A DNA stretch of 64,000 nucleotides from Rhynchonema sp. JSB1_4 (Eukaryota > Nematoda > Chromadorea > Monhysterida > Xyalidae), in assembly GCA_030248065.1 (NCBI GenBank), contig JASAMV010000248.1:124001-188000 (forward strand), in the 5' to 3' direction. Positions 44,906 through 58,038 of the stretch are shown here, piece by piece. Each line of letters opens with the position of its first letter. The first letter of the stretch is position 1. Below the pieces are notes generated by a model. It made no database searches. It was not told the origin of the DNA and was given only the letters and a program-made list of their open reading frames with translations. A program made the position numbers and the translations under genes.

Positions 44906-44933
44906 GTCGGCCTATGCCGTTAAAAGGGTAAAA

Positions 44934-45862
44934 ACTAGGATCAAAGTGCCAAGGCAGTGTCGTACTTTGGGATGGCCTTCAAGTTTCGATGCTATAATGG
45001 GAGAAAACAAGCATTTACCTCTTTCTCTGATGCTACAAATGGGCAAAACAAGGCTGGACGGACGTCCAGCAGTGCTGTCAAAGTACTGGGCGCCCCGGCG
45101 CGGCGGGCTAGCCAACACATACCTGAAACCATTGCAGAAACCACTGTATGAAACTGAAAAAATCTGAGTCCAAGGGAAGCCAAATGGTGTCTCAGTCCAA
45201 ATGAAACGACACTAGGTGTGACCCTATCGAGGCTGAGCTGAGTCTGGTGGAAATAAAATTGCGTTTGCGTCGAAGGCGAAACAACATTTAGCTTGAACGA
45301 GTCGAAATTGAGTTTGCCTGTGTTTAAACAAAGTGAAACTCAGTCCAGAAACAAACGAACCTGAGTCTGCCAAAATGGGACAGAGGGACAAAACTGCGCA
45401 TGAGTCCATACTGAGGTTGAACTTGAGCCCGAAGAAAACAAACCCAGTCCAACAAACACGAAATTTTCGTTTGGACACCAGATTCAGTTTTTTTTGAAAC
45501 TGAGCCAGGGTCAAAACTAAACGTAACTGAGTCGAAATAGAACACATTGGGTCCATATGAAACGAAACCGTTGTGTTCGAGTCCGTACGAAACGAAACTG
45601 AGTTTGATTCCAAGCAACGGACACATTAAGCGAACAATCAGTTTCATAAGATGGTTTCTGCAATGGTTTCAGGTATGTGTTGGCTAGCCCGCCGCGCCGG
45701 GGCGCCCAGTACTTTGACAGCACTGCTGGACGTCCGTCCAGCCTTGTTTTGCCCATTTGTAGCATCAGAGAAAGAGGTAAATGCTTGTTTTCTCCCATTA
45801 TAGCATCGAAACTTGAAGGCCATCCCAAAGTACGACACTGCCTTGGCACTTTGATCCTAGTT
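44934..45862. mobile_element. Foldback element with 220-bp terminal inverted repeats
   Basis: 44934-45150 is repeated almost exactly, inverted, at 45646-45862. Ends are CTAGGATCAAAGTGCCAAGG and its complement. The 490-bp middle is made of degenerate 20-25-bp repeats containing CGAAACTGAGTC. No protein gene is evident, and no target duplication was found. It interrupts the end of the higher-order repeat. Confidence 0.88.
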
Positions 45863-45864
45863 CA

Positions 45865-47366
45865 CATAACATTATTCACTAAGTACGTTATGTACCGTCA
45901 GCGGGTGGTCCACGATGAGGCAGTCCTTCGTTGGTCAGCCATTTTCGACATTCCCTCATGCCGCTGACCTGTGCACCCGCACCGATTCGGTCGTAACGAG
46001 GCATGGTCGTTATGCGCGAAGATTTATTTCTGATTAGTTATTGTGTCTTCTCTTTTTTGCTGTTATTCATAACGTTGCAGTTTAGCTTTGTGGGCACGTA
46101 TTGCGTTGCATTCATCTGGAAATGGGAGTTAGACACACTCTGACATGTACATGTACATACATATGTACATACATACATACAGTATAGTCTGACGATGCAC
46201 ACGGGCGAAATAAAAACGGGTAAAATAATGCCTCAAACAAAGGGATTTGACAATTTCGTTCCAGTGACAGATCATGTGGACTATTTTGGGATCGCTTAGC
46301 ACGAAGTCGACCTATGTGACTTGTACATTAGCTATAAGCTTAGCATAAAAAAACAAGCTCCAGACAGTATTCGCATTGGCTTAAAACATTTTTCCTCAAG
46401 AGAAGCTTGATGTTAGTCACCGTTATAAGCCAAACAAGAGTCATGCAAATCCCTGACCCATACAGTATACCTGCTTGTACTGTACATATGTATGTAATAA
46501 CAACGTGCAGCTTATAATGTACATATACGTAGTGCAATAATCACCGAAGCATGCTGCCTGACACGACGTGCTCATAATTTAGAATGTGCGTCTTTATTAC
46601 CTGATCAGCATTATTTTTCTATTTTGAGTGGGTGACGGGCGAATAACAACAGTTGCAGGTGCGCACGGTACAGGATACAATTACGTACACGTTGACCTGC
46701 ACACGTCTTTGTTTGAGTGTTGACACCCACGCGCTGGGTGCTGCTGACATTAAGTTATTCAAAAAGATTTCACTCTCATTTGGAAAGTGGGATCTGAGTG
46801 GACAAAGTTTCTATTGACCTGCAGCCGTAACTAACACTCATGCCGAAGATGTATCGCTCTCTATTGTCTCAGTCAGAGCCTCTGCACAAACATAGAACTG
46901 TCAAAACTGAAGCAATCTGCTGGCCAAAGTTAGCAAACTGACGATAAAAATGACCAACGATATGAAAAACGAGCTTGCCAACTGAAAGTTATGCAGCACT
47001 ATACGCGAACGCATGTGCCAGATAGGTGCTGTACGAGAAAAACAAATTGGGATGGGAAAAATTTGAAACCGATCAGGCCTGACACGAGGAAACAACAGCT
47101 ACAAACAGCATAGCACTATGGCGTCCGTATCAAGCGTACCGGGGTGTACTGTATTTACATGTACAGTAAAGATAACGGTGTGACAACATAAAGTCGTATA
47201 TCCGCACAGATTTTCAATTGGCAGAAAAATTTGCGAGCGGCGCGGAGCGACGCGAAAGGCTAAATTTGATTGCGGCTGGCTGGTTCAGTGGCGGCGGACA
47301 AATTGGTCAAGAGGAGGATTTGGCCAGATTTTGCGCTTGTATTTGTGCACGTACGCACAAGCACAT
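45865..47366. other. No gene recognised
   Basis: A/T-rich sequence with TACATACATA-type simple repeats near 46145-46185. I see no supportable gene. Confidence 0.45.
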
Positions 47367-48152
47367 TCATGCAATACTAAATATCGAGAATTTGATACCA
47401 CACGGCCAAGGGTGGAAATTTGAGCTTTCTGGTCGGCTGCTGCTTTTGACTCGATGTCGCTCCAAAACTGATTGTGTGCGATATGCGGGTGACAGAAAAA
47501 GTGAAAAGCGAGCAAAATTTTGACAGCTCGCTTCGATCACGAGTTCAAACCAGAACATCCAACATTTGAATGATCGTGATTGAAAGAAATTTTTTTCCAC
47601 CGGCTTTTTCACCAGGAGCTGGTACACACGATCAACATCGATCACCTGGTGCCACTGCCACATTCGCCAAGGGAAAAATTTTCGGAGAATCAATCGATAT
47701 CGGCCGAATGGGTTGGAAACCGGTGACTGGAGATAATCTGTGAGGCTGATCGCGAATATGAAACAATTTTTGGGATCGCACCAGTATTCGATTCCGATAT
47801 GGACCCGCTTCAGTTTGATGAACCCTGACTGAATCAAGCCCGCATCGGAACCGCCCTCGGCGCGATTACCCCAAATCACCAATTTTCAGTCAATTTGGCC
47901 GATATCATTTGATCCTCCAAAAATTTCCGCTTGACGCAACCGGAATACCAACACCATCAAGCCGAACATTCTTCTATGATGTCTGAACGCTTTTCGACAC
48001 AGAGAGAATTTCATCCGCCAACCCAATCGCGTTGTGGCACTCAAGGAACGTGTGATATGAATGCCGAATTGATTATTTGAGACATGCATCCGGATTCCAG
48101 GCAACAAAATACACATTATGGTATGGATGGGGTAGTATGGTGCTCCCCTCAA
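47367..48152 (-). CDS. Unknown protein-like frames (possible pseudogene)
   Basis: Two adjacent minus-strand open frames (48152-47886 and 47882-47367) separated by a single stop/frame change. Both are rich in aromatic and basic residues, for example PFGRYRLILRKFFPWRMWQW in the second. The base composition looks more gene-like than its surroundings. No domain is recognised and no splice sites were assigned. It may be a broken gene or chance. Confidence 0.25.
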
Positions 48153-51100
48153 CCTTTACTTTAGTGTCGGTTTGATCTCACTATCGCTTGATCGGATCAG
48201 ATCATCATGAGTCACACTTTTGAGTACGTATACGTACACTAGAAAAAATAGAGGGGGCTAGTAAGTCGGAGTTCCGATACTTCCATTAGTAATTTGAGTC
48301 GCTTTCAAGCAGTTGGAGAGCATATGTATTTGTATATACTATTTATGTATATGTTTATCAGTCTGGCGGACAGTTTATGACATGGAAGTGGATATAATAT
48401 ACAACCACCAAAAAAAAACCAATTAAAAAAAAAAAACAGAAAATAAAAAAAAAAAAAAAAACAAAACAAAAAAAAAACACAACAAAAAAAAAATACATAT
48501 ACCGTACTAAGTAGCTTGTTGTACAACAACAGCGCACTGCGTTTGTGTCGGTGAGCACCTACAGTATGTGGGACCAGCCTTGTATGACATCACAGTTTAC
48601 GTGAAGGGCGGGCACGGAACGGAAGTGCAGGTAGTATTTCTTGCCGTCACGGGGGCGTCAATCTACAAACCAAAAAATGTTGTCCTATGATTGCGACTTT
48701 GAATTACTGTACTAACGCACAGCTGTTTAGGGCGCCACGACGCCATGAACCAATAAGCCCACTGAACGTTGGAAAGACCAGGCATGCATCTAGGGGTATT
48801 CGTGCATGATAAAAAAGTGGGGGAGGATAAGTTGTGTTTATGACAACTCTGCATTTTTGCCCACGCGGTCGAGTCACACGAGTACATAGTACTAAACGAG
48901 GGCTGTTGCGTATACATATACGTAGGTAGGAACCTATGATGTAGACTTTGTGTCCTTCAGTAAAACCTTACAAAAATTTTGCAACGTATAACAACGGCGT
49001 ATGCATCGTACGTAACCTTTAAAATTATATAAAACGAGCGCAAAGATCGGAGTTTTTGTCAGAATTGTGCAGCCAAACAGCCATCCGTGGCTGTGGGAGG
49101 GCGCGCGGTGCTATGGATTCGAGTAAAACAATGCGGTGAACCAATGTTACACATCCAAAATGAGTTCTCCAAGCTCCCCAAATAAACCGTCGCCGCTCAA
49201 CCGCTGCAACAAGGTAATGTATACTCGCTCATTGGAGGTATGAATCCAGATGACATCATAGGGACGGAATGCACTCACGAAAATACTGGAATCACCAGCT
49301 GGATCGCAAAGGAAACCAAAACTTCGCCCTCGTTATAAATTCGTCGCTGTTGGTATACAATTGCTGTGAACTGATTGACAAGACGACACTAGCTTTGTCT
49401 TTAGCTTCAGTCTTGCAGCCTCATATCCACTAGTTAATACGGCCTTGTGAACTAAAATCTAAAAACCAAGGCAAAAAAGAGCGCACAGTTTATGCCAGTG
49501 GCAGTCAGTCAGTTGGTAATCCTATGTCAACCACCCAATGCACACGCGCTGCGTGGCCGTATCCAATAGTCCAATTTGCAACTTGCACGCGCGCCCGTTC
49601 GGTCGGAAAAAAGTTGACGCGCGCCGACTGCAAGCGCCTCAAAAAGGATAATACAGCCGGTGCAACTGCAAGGAAACAACAGCACAAGACGCTGCTGATG
49701 TGCTTCATCAGGATAGGCTTAGGCTTCGGCCTGAATACGGTAACAGATAACAGGTAATAAGGTAACTGGAAACCTACAGCCGTACAAGCATAAATTTACA
49801 TGTCGACTCAGGCAACTATGTATGTGTATGTTTCCGGATAGCCACTTTTCTTTCGCTATTTTGTCCTGCCGCAGATAAGTAGAGCTGTCTACATACTGTG
49901 TACTGGAGGCGGACTATAACTTCCTTTTTTCAGGTCCGATCCAAAGTAATGCAGGAAAACGAGCGTTCTTTGTTTACGGTGTGGTACGGCCGATTAGCCG
50001 TCTTTGGCACAGAGGTGCGATGGCCTTAGAATTTATGACTTTCTAACGACGCTGGGTAACTGTGAAGCACATTGAGACTTTAGAAAAATGTTCTGTGACG
50101 CACAGGTCCTTTAATCATGTACGCACACGAGACACAGTCATGCTCTTTTCTAAATATTCGCTATTATAGCTTATGGTAGCGCTGCATACTTGAGAATGAG
50201 GCGCTTTAGTGAGGCAGAATGGCACATGGCGGACAAGCAAGACATATACAAAAGTCAGAATAGAATGTTCCGGCAGCAGCGCACGCGACCACGCTGACAA
50301 CAACAACAACCTAGAACAGTGGGTATGGTATGGTGCTCTGGCATTCGGGTTGAGAGGGGCCGGGGCTCGACCACGCACTTTATTTGGTTTGCAAACATTT
50401 GGGCATTTTTAGCTTGCTCAGAATTTTACGTTCAACTGCAGTAAAATTTGCTCCCACAGATGTAGCTCCATAAACAAATTTTACTCTTGTGCAATTCACC
50501 ATGCTATTATCAAGAAAAATCATGGATTAATATCGCATGACTGGAAATTACGTGGCACCGATACGAATGCCAGCCAAGCGCATACCACTGAGTGGACCAC
50601 GTTTGAGTTAGAGTATGTGCATCCAGTACAAGAATATATTGGTGTTGGAAATTGAATTACCGCGCATGACGACCACTCGCACTAGCGACGCATTTACGCA
50701 CATGGTAAACAAACCGCCCACTTGGCTTGGCAGGGGCTGGATACCTATACCAAGGCTCCCTTTGTAGCGAGTGGTGTCACTGTTCTGCCGGAACCATACA
50801 AGGCACCGCTGATCAAATCGCTAATTTGTTTGGACACTGATGTTACTCCATTTGAAGGCGTGGCACTGCTAACGCTCGCGCCAACAATTGTCAACGCCCA
50901 GACTCAGGCTCAGGCCTACATTTAGACTCAGGCTGCTCGTCAGGTTTGTTCGCAGGAATTCGGATCTCAGCCTGAGCCCAAGCCTATAACTACATATACA
51001 TAACTACTGCTGTCTGTCTGTCTTGTCTTTTACTTCGGGTATAACCACAGGTACATATGTGCACAACATCAATACAATAATTGAATACGGTTTGCACAGC

Positions 51101-53064
51101 CTAAAAGCAAAAAGTTGTCAGTATTGTAGTGATAGAATTAAAATCATTTTCCAGTGGTGCTGTTATTACGTACTGCTGAAGGCAAGCTTTGGTAGTACCC
51201 CAGGCGCATGCAGGCGCAACGGCATTGCCGCAGTTGGTCTGACAAATGGTGCCTATCGAATCAGGATAGAAAACCACCAGTTATGTACAAGCACTGTACA
51301 GCATGTGTTACCAGATGTGTATTTATAGCACTACAGTAGTGAGGTTACTAACAACAACGGAATATTCTATCCTATCGGTAGCACTCTTCAAAAATATATG
51401 GTTCGGATGTTTTCAACGCGGCAGAATTTGCATAAAATTAATCATAAGCAATGTGTAAGCCCGAAACAAAGTCGTGTTAGCTCTGTAGGTATGTTCGAAC
51501 TGCTTGTGTGAGAAGCCTATCTGAGATTTCATTTCGTTGCCTTCGAAAGTCACGCAGCCTAAGCAGAACAACGAACCACACCTACACGCATATCAGCTAT
51601 TTGTTTTTGTATCGAGCATTCCGGATCGCACCTAATCAACCGCAATGGGCTACAAAACAATAACAACAACAACAGCGCACGACGTACCGTTTGACAGCAA
51701 TTTGCATACGTGTGCTGTGCATAATTGGATTGACCATCACGAGTCACCCCAGTCCCCCGCCTCCAACACATCTGGATAACGCACTGACTTGGTGCGGTAG
51801 GACGCGGACGTGGTCAATAAGTGGGAACAGTGAGTGTCAAACAATGTGGTGAGAACTTGCAACATCTGAAAATGTTCCCTATGACGTGAAATGCTGATAG
51901 CAGTTGCATCAACACCAGGGCACAACTACTGTGCCGAACGAACGAAATGCGATGACCAGTGCACGCGCGAATTTCTGTTTTTAAAAACTCATACTTCAGG
52001 ACACAGAATTGATAGAAATTGAGAAGAAGATTTCACTCGTTGGAAGGAGACGAATGTATTTTGTGCGCTGCTCTGATGCAAAATTATGTCTTTTTTGAGC
52101 AGTCCACCATGTGCTTGTGTTGCGTGACGTGTTACATTATGTAATCTTGATTTGACTGGCGGATAAAATTTTCACGAAACGCAGTGTCGGTTTTTTAAAT
52201 AAAATCAAAGAGTGAAAGCAGAAGCAGACTATGCAAAAATGACCACCATAATAGATTTATGTTCTTCAATGGTGCTCTAATCAACCAACAGAGGAGCATA
52301 TGAAGCTCAGAACAGCACGCAAAGCGCCCCCAGAAAGAATTAGCCCGTTGAACGGCTTACATCGATGTGGGCCCGGGTACCGCGCACTTCCACAAGGGTG
52401 ATGGCACATAGCAGGATTCTGAAGGCACAAAATTGGTCACATATGAAAGTAAACAAGCGCCACAAACTTCGCCGAACGCGTCAGATCTAGCAGGAAGCAC
52501 AAAAACGGGCTCTCAGAACATGCGGCCGAACTTGTGTGCTGTTTCAGGGAGAGGCAAATCAGATCAGTCACGCCACACTCTGTTTTTGACATCAATGTTT
52601 ACGCTTTAGAAAAACTAAAATTCACACGCACCGGCAGTTGTGTTGTGGTGTGGCTGGGTACGTACTTATACATACATAGGTACTTGCTGTATGTATCTAA
52701 ACTTTTCCCTTTATATGTGCCAGTCACAAGTGCAACGGCAAAACCAGCTGCTGTCACATTGAATTTGAATTGTGCGACCAAGGACAAGGCCGGGACTGGG
52801 CTGGGATACATTATTGTACATACATACATCCTGCTGAAACGGCCGAAGCTGCACGCATATACAGTAGGTACATTACATATACATAGGTCGGTACGGTATA
52901 ATTGGGTACTATGCAGGGTACCAGATGAAAACACAGCAATTACTGGCAACCTTTCCTGTCAAGACCACATTGTGTGGCCACATAGCAGGCGCATCAATGG
53001 CGTGATACCGTATACCTGTACCGTCCTGTGTACCCCGTCCGATCGGGCAGGTTCAACATATCGT
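48153..53064. other. No gene recognised; A-rich tract and scattered repeats
   Basis: 48405-48495 is an almost pure A tract interrupted by C. GACTCAGGCTCAGGCCTAC-like short repeats occur near 50900-50985. No reading frame is convincing. Confidence 0.45.
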
Positions 53065-53067
53065 GCG

Positions 53068-53200
53068 ACGGTGCAGTCCCGGGGCACTGGTTCAGACCCG
53101 GCCATTCAGGCCCGGCCGATTCAGGCCCGGCTGCAGCCTAAGCCTACGCCTATAAATAGGTCAAATATGCTGGGCCTGAGTTGGCCGGGCCTGAAAAACT
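53068..53200 (+). repeat. CAGGCCCGGC-rich dispersed repeat, copy 1
   Basis: GTGCAGTCCCGGGGCAC, repeated TTCAGGCCCGGCC, GCCTATAAATAGGTCAAATA then TGCTGGGCCTGAGTTG. The copy at 63118-63280 follows the same order. The central TATAAATAGG/TATAAATGGG is TATA-like. Confidence 0.8.
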
Positions 53201-56200
53201 GAGCGCGACGTTCGACGACGCCTAAGATCATAGAAAACTCAGAAATACATGCACAGCAACCGAAGACTTTTGCCAAAAAGTTTCTGAACTCAGAAGCATG
53301 TACATACACCTGAGGTCGGGCTTGTGGACCTGGGTCGATGGAGCAGCATCAATGACACCGTTCTGCACTGTGTGTGCAGTGGTAGACAAAGCTGAACGTG
53401 CACCAACTTGGACAGTAATTGAATATGTACAACATACTCTTCTTGTCAGCTGTTGTTCACGCCAGGGCTATGCTTATGATTTATGATGTTGCTGATGCTG
53501 GCATGTCATTGGGTTTGCGTTGCGCCTTCTCGTTTTTGAAAATGAAATATGGATCACATTAGATGCATGGTTGTCCACCTCGTTTACCAACAATATACAG
53601 TACATGTGAAACATCAGTCAATTTTTAATCTTGCTTGACCAATGTGGCGCACTGCCTCATGTACTGTGTGGGTGGCAGATGGAAGATCGGGCCAAAATAA
53701 CGAATCTCTTGATTTTTCTAAATTGTGGGGTTAAACTGAAGCTATCCAAGTTTAGATACATACAAGCTTTCAAAACGTCATGAACCGAATCTAACAAATT
53801 GGTATTCATTACTCAGAACATGCATGCAACGAACAATAAAACCTTTATATCTGACCACGTCAATCGTCAGATTTGGCAGACAAAAAATGTTCGGTCGGGC
53901 AGAAGAACACTGCACTCATGGCACTTCAAAATGGTCACCGCAAGCAAACTCATAAAAGTGTGTGTGCGCGCACTCGAGAAGAGTGGTGGTACATAGCTGA
54001 ATAACAGCTGTCACCGGTGTTAAACAAACGAGCTCACACAAATTTAACGTTTTTTTTCGGCCACTCGATGTCGCAGCCTGACACACAAACAACAATGCAG
54101 GGTGGCCGGGCTACAACATCACCCGTGACCGATTGGTGTGCCGCCGGGCCGCTACAGTCTGCCCTCTTCATAGCTTCCCTCTAGTGAGTAAACAATGTCT
54201 CCAACCTTCTATAGTAATTACCACTATAGTGAATATACTAGACGGGACCCGTGCCTACGGCCCGGACGTCTTCCTGTTTTAGTAGTATAGATAGTCTAGC
54301 GACCACAAATGACGGGTGCCGATCAGGTCACTGTAAACAGAGCGGATTGTGCTCAATACTTTCAGTGCGAAACAATGCGTCAAAACGCAAGAATGTCAAG
54401 CGAAGACTTACTGTACGACAAGAACCAATACCCGCAGGTAATGTGCATGGCAGCGCACAAATGAATGAAAATAGGGATTCACAAATCTGTGAATGGAGAG
54501 TAGCACACGTTGTAGAAATATTGCACCACTCCGTCTCTGTAGGTTATCAAAGTGACGCAAACCAAAAGATTTCAAGAAAAACAGACACTTTCAAGAGTTG
54601 GTAGTTTTGAACTTAGATACCGATGTAGTATGGTACAGCTCATAATTACACTGGCCAGTATTTTTATTGCTTTGACCTACAGACATAAAGTTCCGGCACA
54701 ACGGGCTCCAGAGGTTGCCAACAAAGATAGTTTTTGTGGTATACCTACACTGTATCTGCAAGCACTTGCAGCAAGTCGAAGTTGCCTGCGTATCCAAACT
54801 CCACCAGGATTTGACCAGCAGCTGAGTCTAAATCTGTTGGCAATATTCAATCCCTTTCTCTCTTTTTTGTTAAAAAGCATTGTGTTTTTCCAGACGGACA
54901 CAATTAGGCGTATGGTGGAAAGGGCAAAATTATAGCTGTTGCAGCTAACAAAACCACGCGTCCAATTAATATACTCGCCGTCATAGCAACAATCTGAGAT
55001 ATTGTGCCAGACAAAATTCTCTGATGGAATATGTACGGTTTACGTCTTAACTTTGTCGCCATAAATAGCACACCGATCCAAGGGTCACCCAACAAAAAAC
55101 GGAAAGTTTTAGTGATGAGGTTCGATCTCAACCACAGCGCAGAAATTTGAGGGATGTGTTGTGTACTGTGTGTGATTGAAGCACAAGCACAACCAAAACG
55201 TTCTGGCGTTCAAACTAATGTGCGACTTCGTTTTAATGAATAAGCTGCGCAACATTAAAGCAATGTTTTATCTTTAGTGCAACGGAAAACAGCCGATTAC
55301 GCGGGCAAGTAGGAACAGTGAGTACATCACTCAAAACAAACTAGTGGACGACATTCTGATAGCACAAAACAGTAGACAGATCGCTTGTGCTTCCGACTCC
55401 GACCGATATAACCGTGCAACACCACCCTGTGTGCGACTAGTCCAATGCTGGTAAATCACACATAATGAGTTTGTACATAGTTGTACCATGCAGGGGTTGC
55501 TCCCAATGTCGTCGACGGAAGTCGTCGGCGCTGGGTGTCAACGCAATGGAACCCCAAATGTGCGCGTGAACTGTGCGTTGCGTCGACGCCCCGTGCCCAC
55601 AGTCGATTGACGACATTAGAATAAGCCCAGGTATTCCGTCGGTTCATGGCACTTTTTACGCTGTACAGCACATGCAGCAGCGCGCCCATTTTCTTACAAA
55701 ATGGGAAGTTTGAGGAACTGTAATGGTACTTTGGTGGCCGCCTTTTAACACATGCGGTTTTATTTGACTACTTGACACAACACTTTTCTGGACTATTGCA
55801 CAATTTTGGTGATGTTTCAAAGGATAACCACGGAGAAAAGGTGCACTTATTGTGAACAGTTATACTGCATGCAGCTTGTGTGCCTAGAAGGATGGCCTTT
55901 GTTGCGAGTCTCTCCTGTCCGGCCCATTTATTCAGGACAACTTGATTTAGGAACAGAGCTTGCAATGCAAATCCCACGTAAACAACGTGCGCGCGATCCC
56001 AATGGACATTGGTGATTGAAAGCCAAAACTGCACGAAAAAAAGCGGGACCGTTGGAGTCGAATTAGAATGAGGCAATGCTCCCTTTCGCAAGTGACAAAC
56101 TGTGAAACGTTTGAAACTGTCGACAAGCACGCAATACATTAGAAACAAGTTGGGTGTTTATTTATAGGACCGGGGCTTGTGCCATGACACGCCGGACTAA

Positions 56201-57240
56201 TCTGTATGCTGTATTGCCTACCACCAAGGGACACCGGGACTTAAATCCCCCATCCGTTTAAAAATCCGCGACCAAAAGCGCCAGTGCTCAAAGACAGTAT
56301 CATTTTTAGTATTTTTATGGTTCGATCAAAGTATTAGCGCGGGCTCAAAAGATCTATTGCCGTTGGGGGCAATTCCGTTTTATGACTCTCGAGTTTGGTT
56401 CTAGAAACGGCGGGGCGCGCGCAGCATATCTTGCTCGCTTGATGGTATGGCAGCGTACCTATGTACATAGCAGCACACCAGTACCGAAGTTGAAATCGTC
56501 TAAATAATTCAACAGTGTTTGTACACGGCACCAAACGCAACTGCACGCTCACTCACATGACTAAAACATGAGCGGTATACATACGCATACGTCTTTTTAG
56601 TTCCGTATTGTTCAATTGAATAACGACAAACCTTTGGCGCGCACTTTGGATTACAAACTCATACAAGTGCCTTGGGGTTGGGGACTGAAAAGCAACACTT
56701 GGGCAATGGAATAGCAGACCCAACGGCTTGAACTGTTGGTGGTGGTAAGCTGCCGCAAAGCCCACCGACGCAGAAACACCAACAGCATAAAAAACAAACG
56801 CGCGCATGAATTGGCACCAGCGCACTCGTCCATGAATATACTGTTCATAGTATACGTACATGTAGGTATACATTTAGTTTGTACCTATACCCTGCACACA
56901 ACCACAACTTGTCATAAAGTTGCCAGGAGAAAAAATGCGCTTTGTGTGGGCGGGGTGACAGAAAATCAGGCAAAAATGAAGCCAGAAGTCAAGTACATTG
57001 AAGGCAGCAAAGCCGACGCCGGCGGGCTACGCACAGGTTGTTTGTGAGCAAGACAGTGCGTGGTCCCAAGTGATTTGTGCCGCGGGTCTCTATGCACACG
57101 TTACTGTAGCCACACAATGTGTGTTACTAGGAAGGTGCTGGGGAGCAAGAATCAGAAAAACGAAGTAAAAGTCGTGGTCCAATTAGCGTGTTGAGGAAAA
57201 CGGCCGACCGTCCAGCAAAAAGCGGAGCTTTATCATCAAG
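53201..57240. other. No gene recognised; one possible Helitron end
   Basis: Intergenic DNA. Around 54235-54293 the minus strand reads TCTATACTACTAAAACAGGA followed by the G/C hairpin region ACGGGTCCCGT. TCTATACTA-type starts are common at Helitron 5' ends, so this may be one. GATGTTTC words occur at 53608 and 55811. I see nothing else. Confidence 0.35.
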
Positions 57241-57483
57241 TATAGTAAATTTCCAAATTCGCTGCCGCACAGTAAAGTACGCCACATAGTTAATGTCAAG
57301 TTATAAACCCGAACGCTAACCATGCGCGGTTCTGAAACATTGCGCGCAGCTGCCTGGCTGGCTGGCAAGCTGCGTGTGAGTTGGCTGTCCGAATGTTTCA
57401 CAAGTTGGCTTTCGGGTTTAGAACCTGACATTAACTATGGGGCGTACTTTACTGTGCGGCAGCGAATTTGGAAATTTACTATA
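57241..57483. mobile_element. MITE family A, copy 2
   Basis: About 243 bp with inverted arms of about 80 bp, TATAGTAAATTTCCAAATTC then GCTGCCGCACAGTAAAG, ending in the exact complement. TA flanks suggest a Tc1/mariner-type target. The interior shares GCGCGGTTCTGAAACATTGC and TGCCTGGCTGGCTGGC with the copy at 28550-28758. Confidence 0.85.
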
Positions 57484-57687
57484 CCTCGTGCACTTACGTG
57501 GCACCTTGACGCACATTTGCGTGTCCGTGATCAGATAGGGAAGTGAGCCATTATTAGCTGACGCATGCGACATTGGGGCAAGGATCAGAGTAGCGGCGCA
57601 TTTGCACCGCTCGCTAATGAGCAAGTCACTGATTAACCGTACTTGAGTAGCATCTTAGTCCATAATGTAAGCGCACGGGCCAAGACG

Positions 57688-58038
57688 TTAGCATCCACTA
57701 GCGGATCCAGGAGGGCCACAGAGGCCTAGGCCCCTCGGTCAAAGTGGCCCCTGAAGTAGTATTCACCTTAATACACTAAAAAGGTCCAAAAAATCGCGTG
57801 CGTCGCGCGTCAGATACTACATACACCCATGTGATTGAAATTTGGCTGTCGCGCGTGCAAAAAGTGCAAAATTCTCGCGCTCTACTCACGCATGTTTATA
57901 CTTTGTACGGTATTTGGCCTAAAATCGCCCAATTATAAACAAGCACTGGATAACAACGATTTTTGAAAATCACCAGATAAAATCACTTTTGGGATTTGCC
58001 CCCCTTGGCCGAAAGCTGGATCCGCCACTGTTAGCATC
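57688..58038. mobile_element. hAT-type MITE with intact 8-bp target duplication
   Basis: TTAGCATC flanks both ends (57688-57695 and 58031-58038). The 335-bp element (57696-58030) starts CACTAGCGGATCCAG and ends CTGGATCCGCCACTG, a 15-bp inverted repeat with two mismatches. An 8-bp duplication with CAGTGGCGGATCC-like ends is the hAT superfamily signature. It contains a GCGTGCGTCGCGCG core. No transposase is encoded. Confidence 0.92.

Noticed and set aside
44934..45170. Coding frame of about 65 codons in the foldback arms
   Set aside because: The same frame appears in both arms because they are inverted copies; there is no start-to-stop gene structure or known domain.
52534..53202. 222-codon plus-strand frame
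   Set aside because: It runs through simple repeats and the CAGGCCCGGC repeat, has no splice or promoter support and no protein-like composition.
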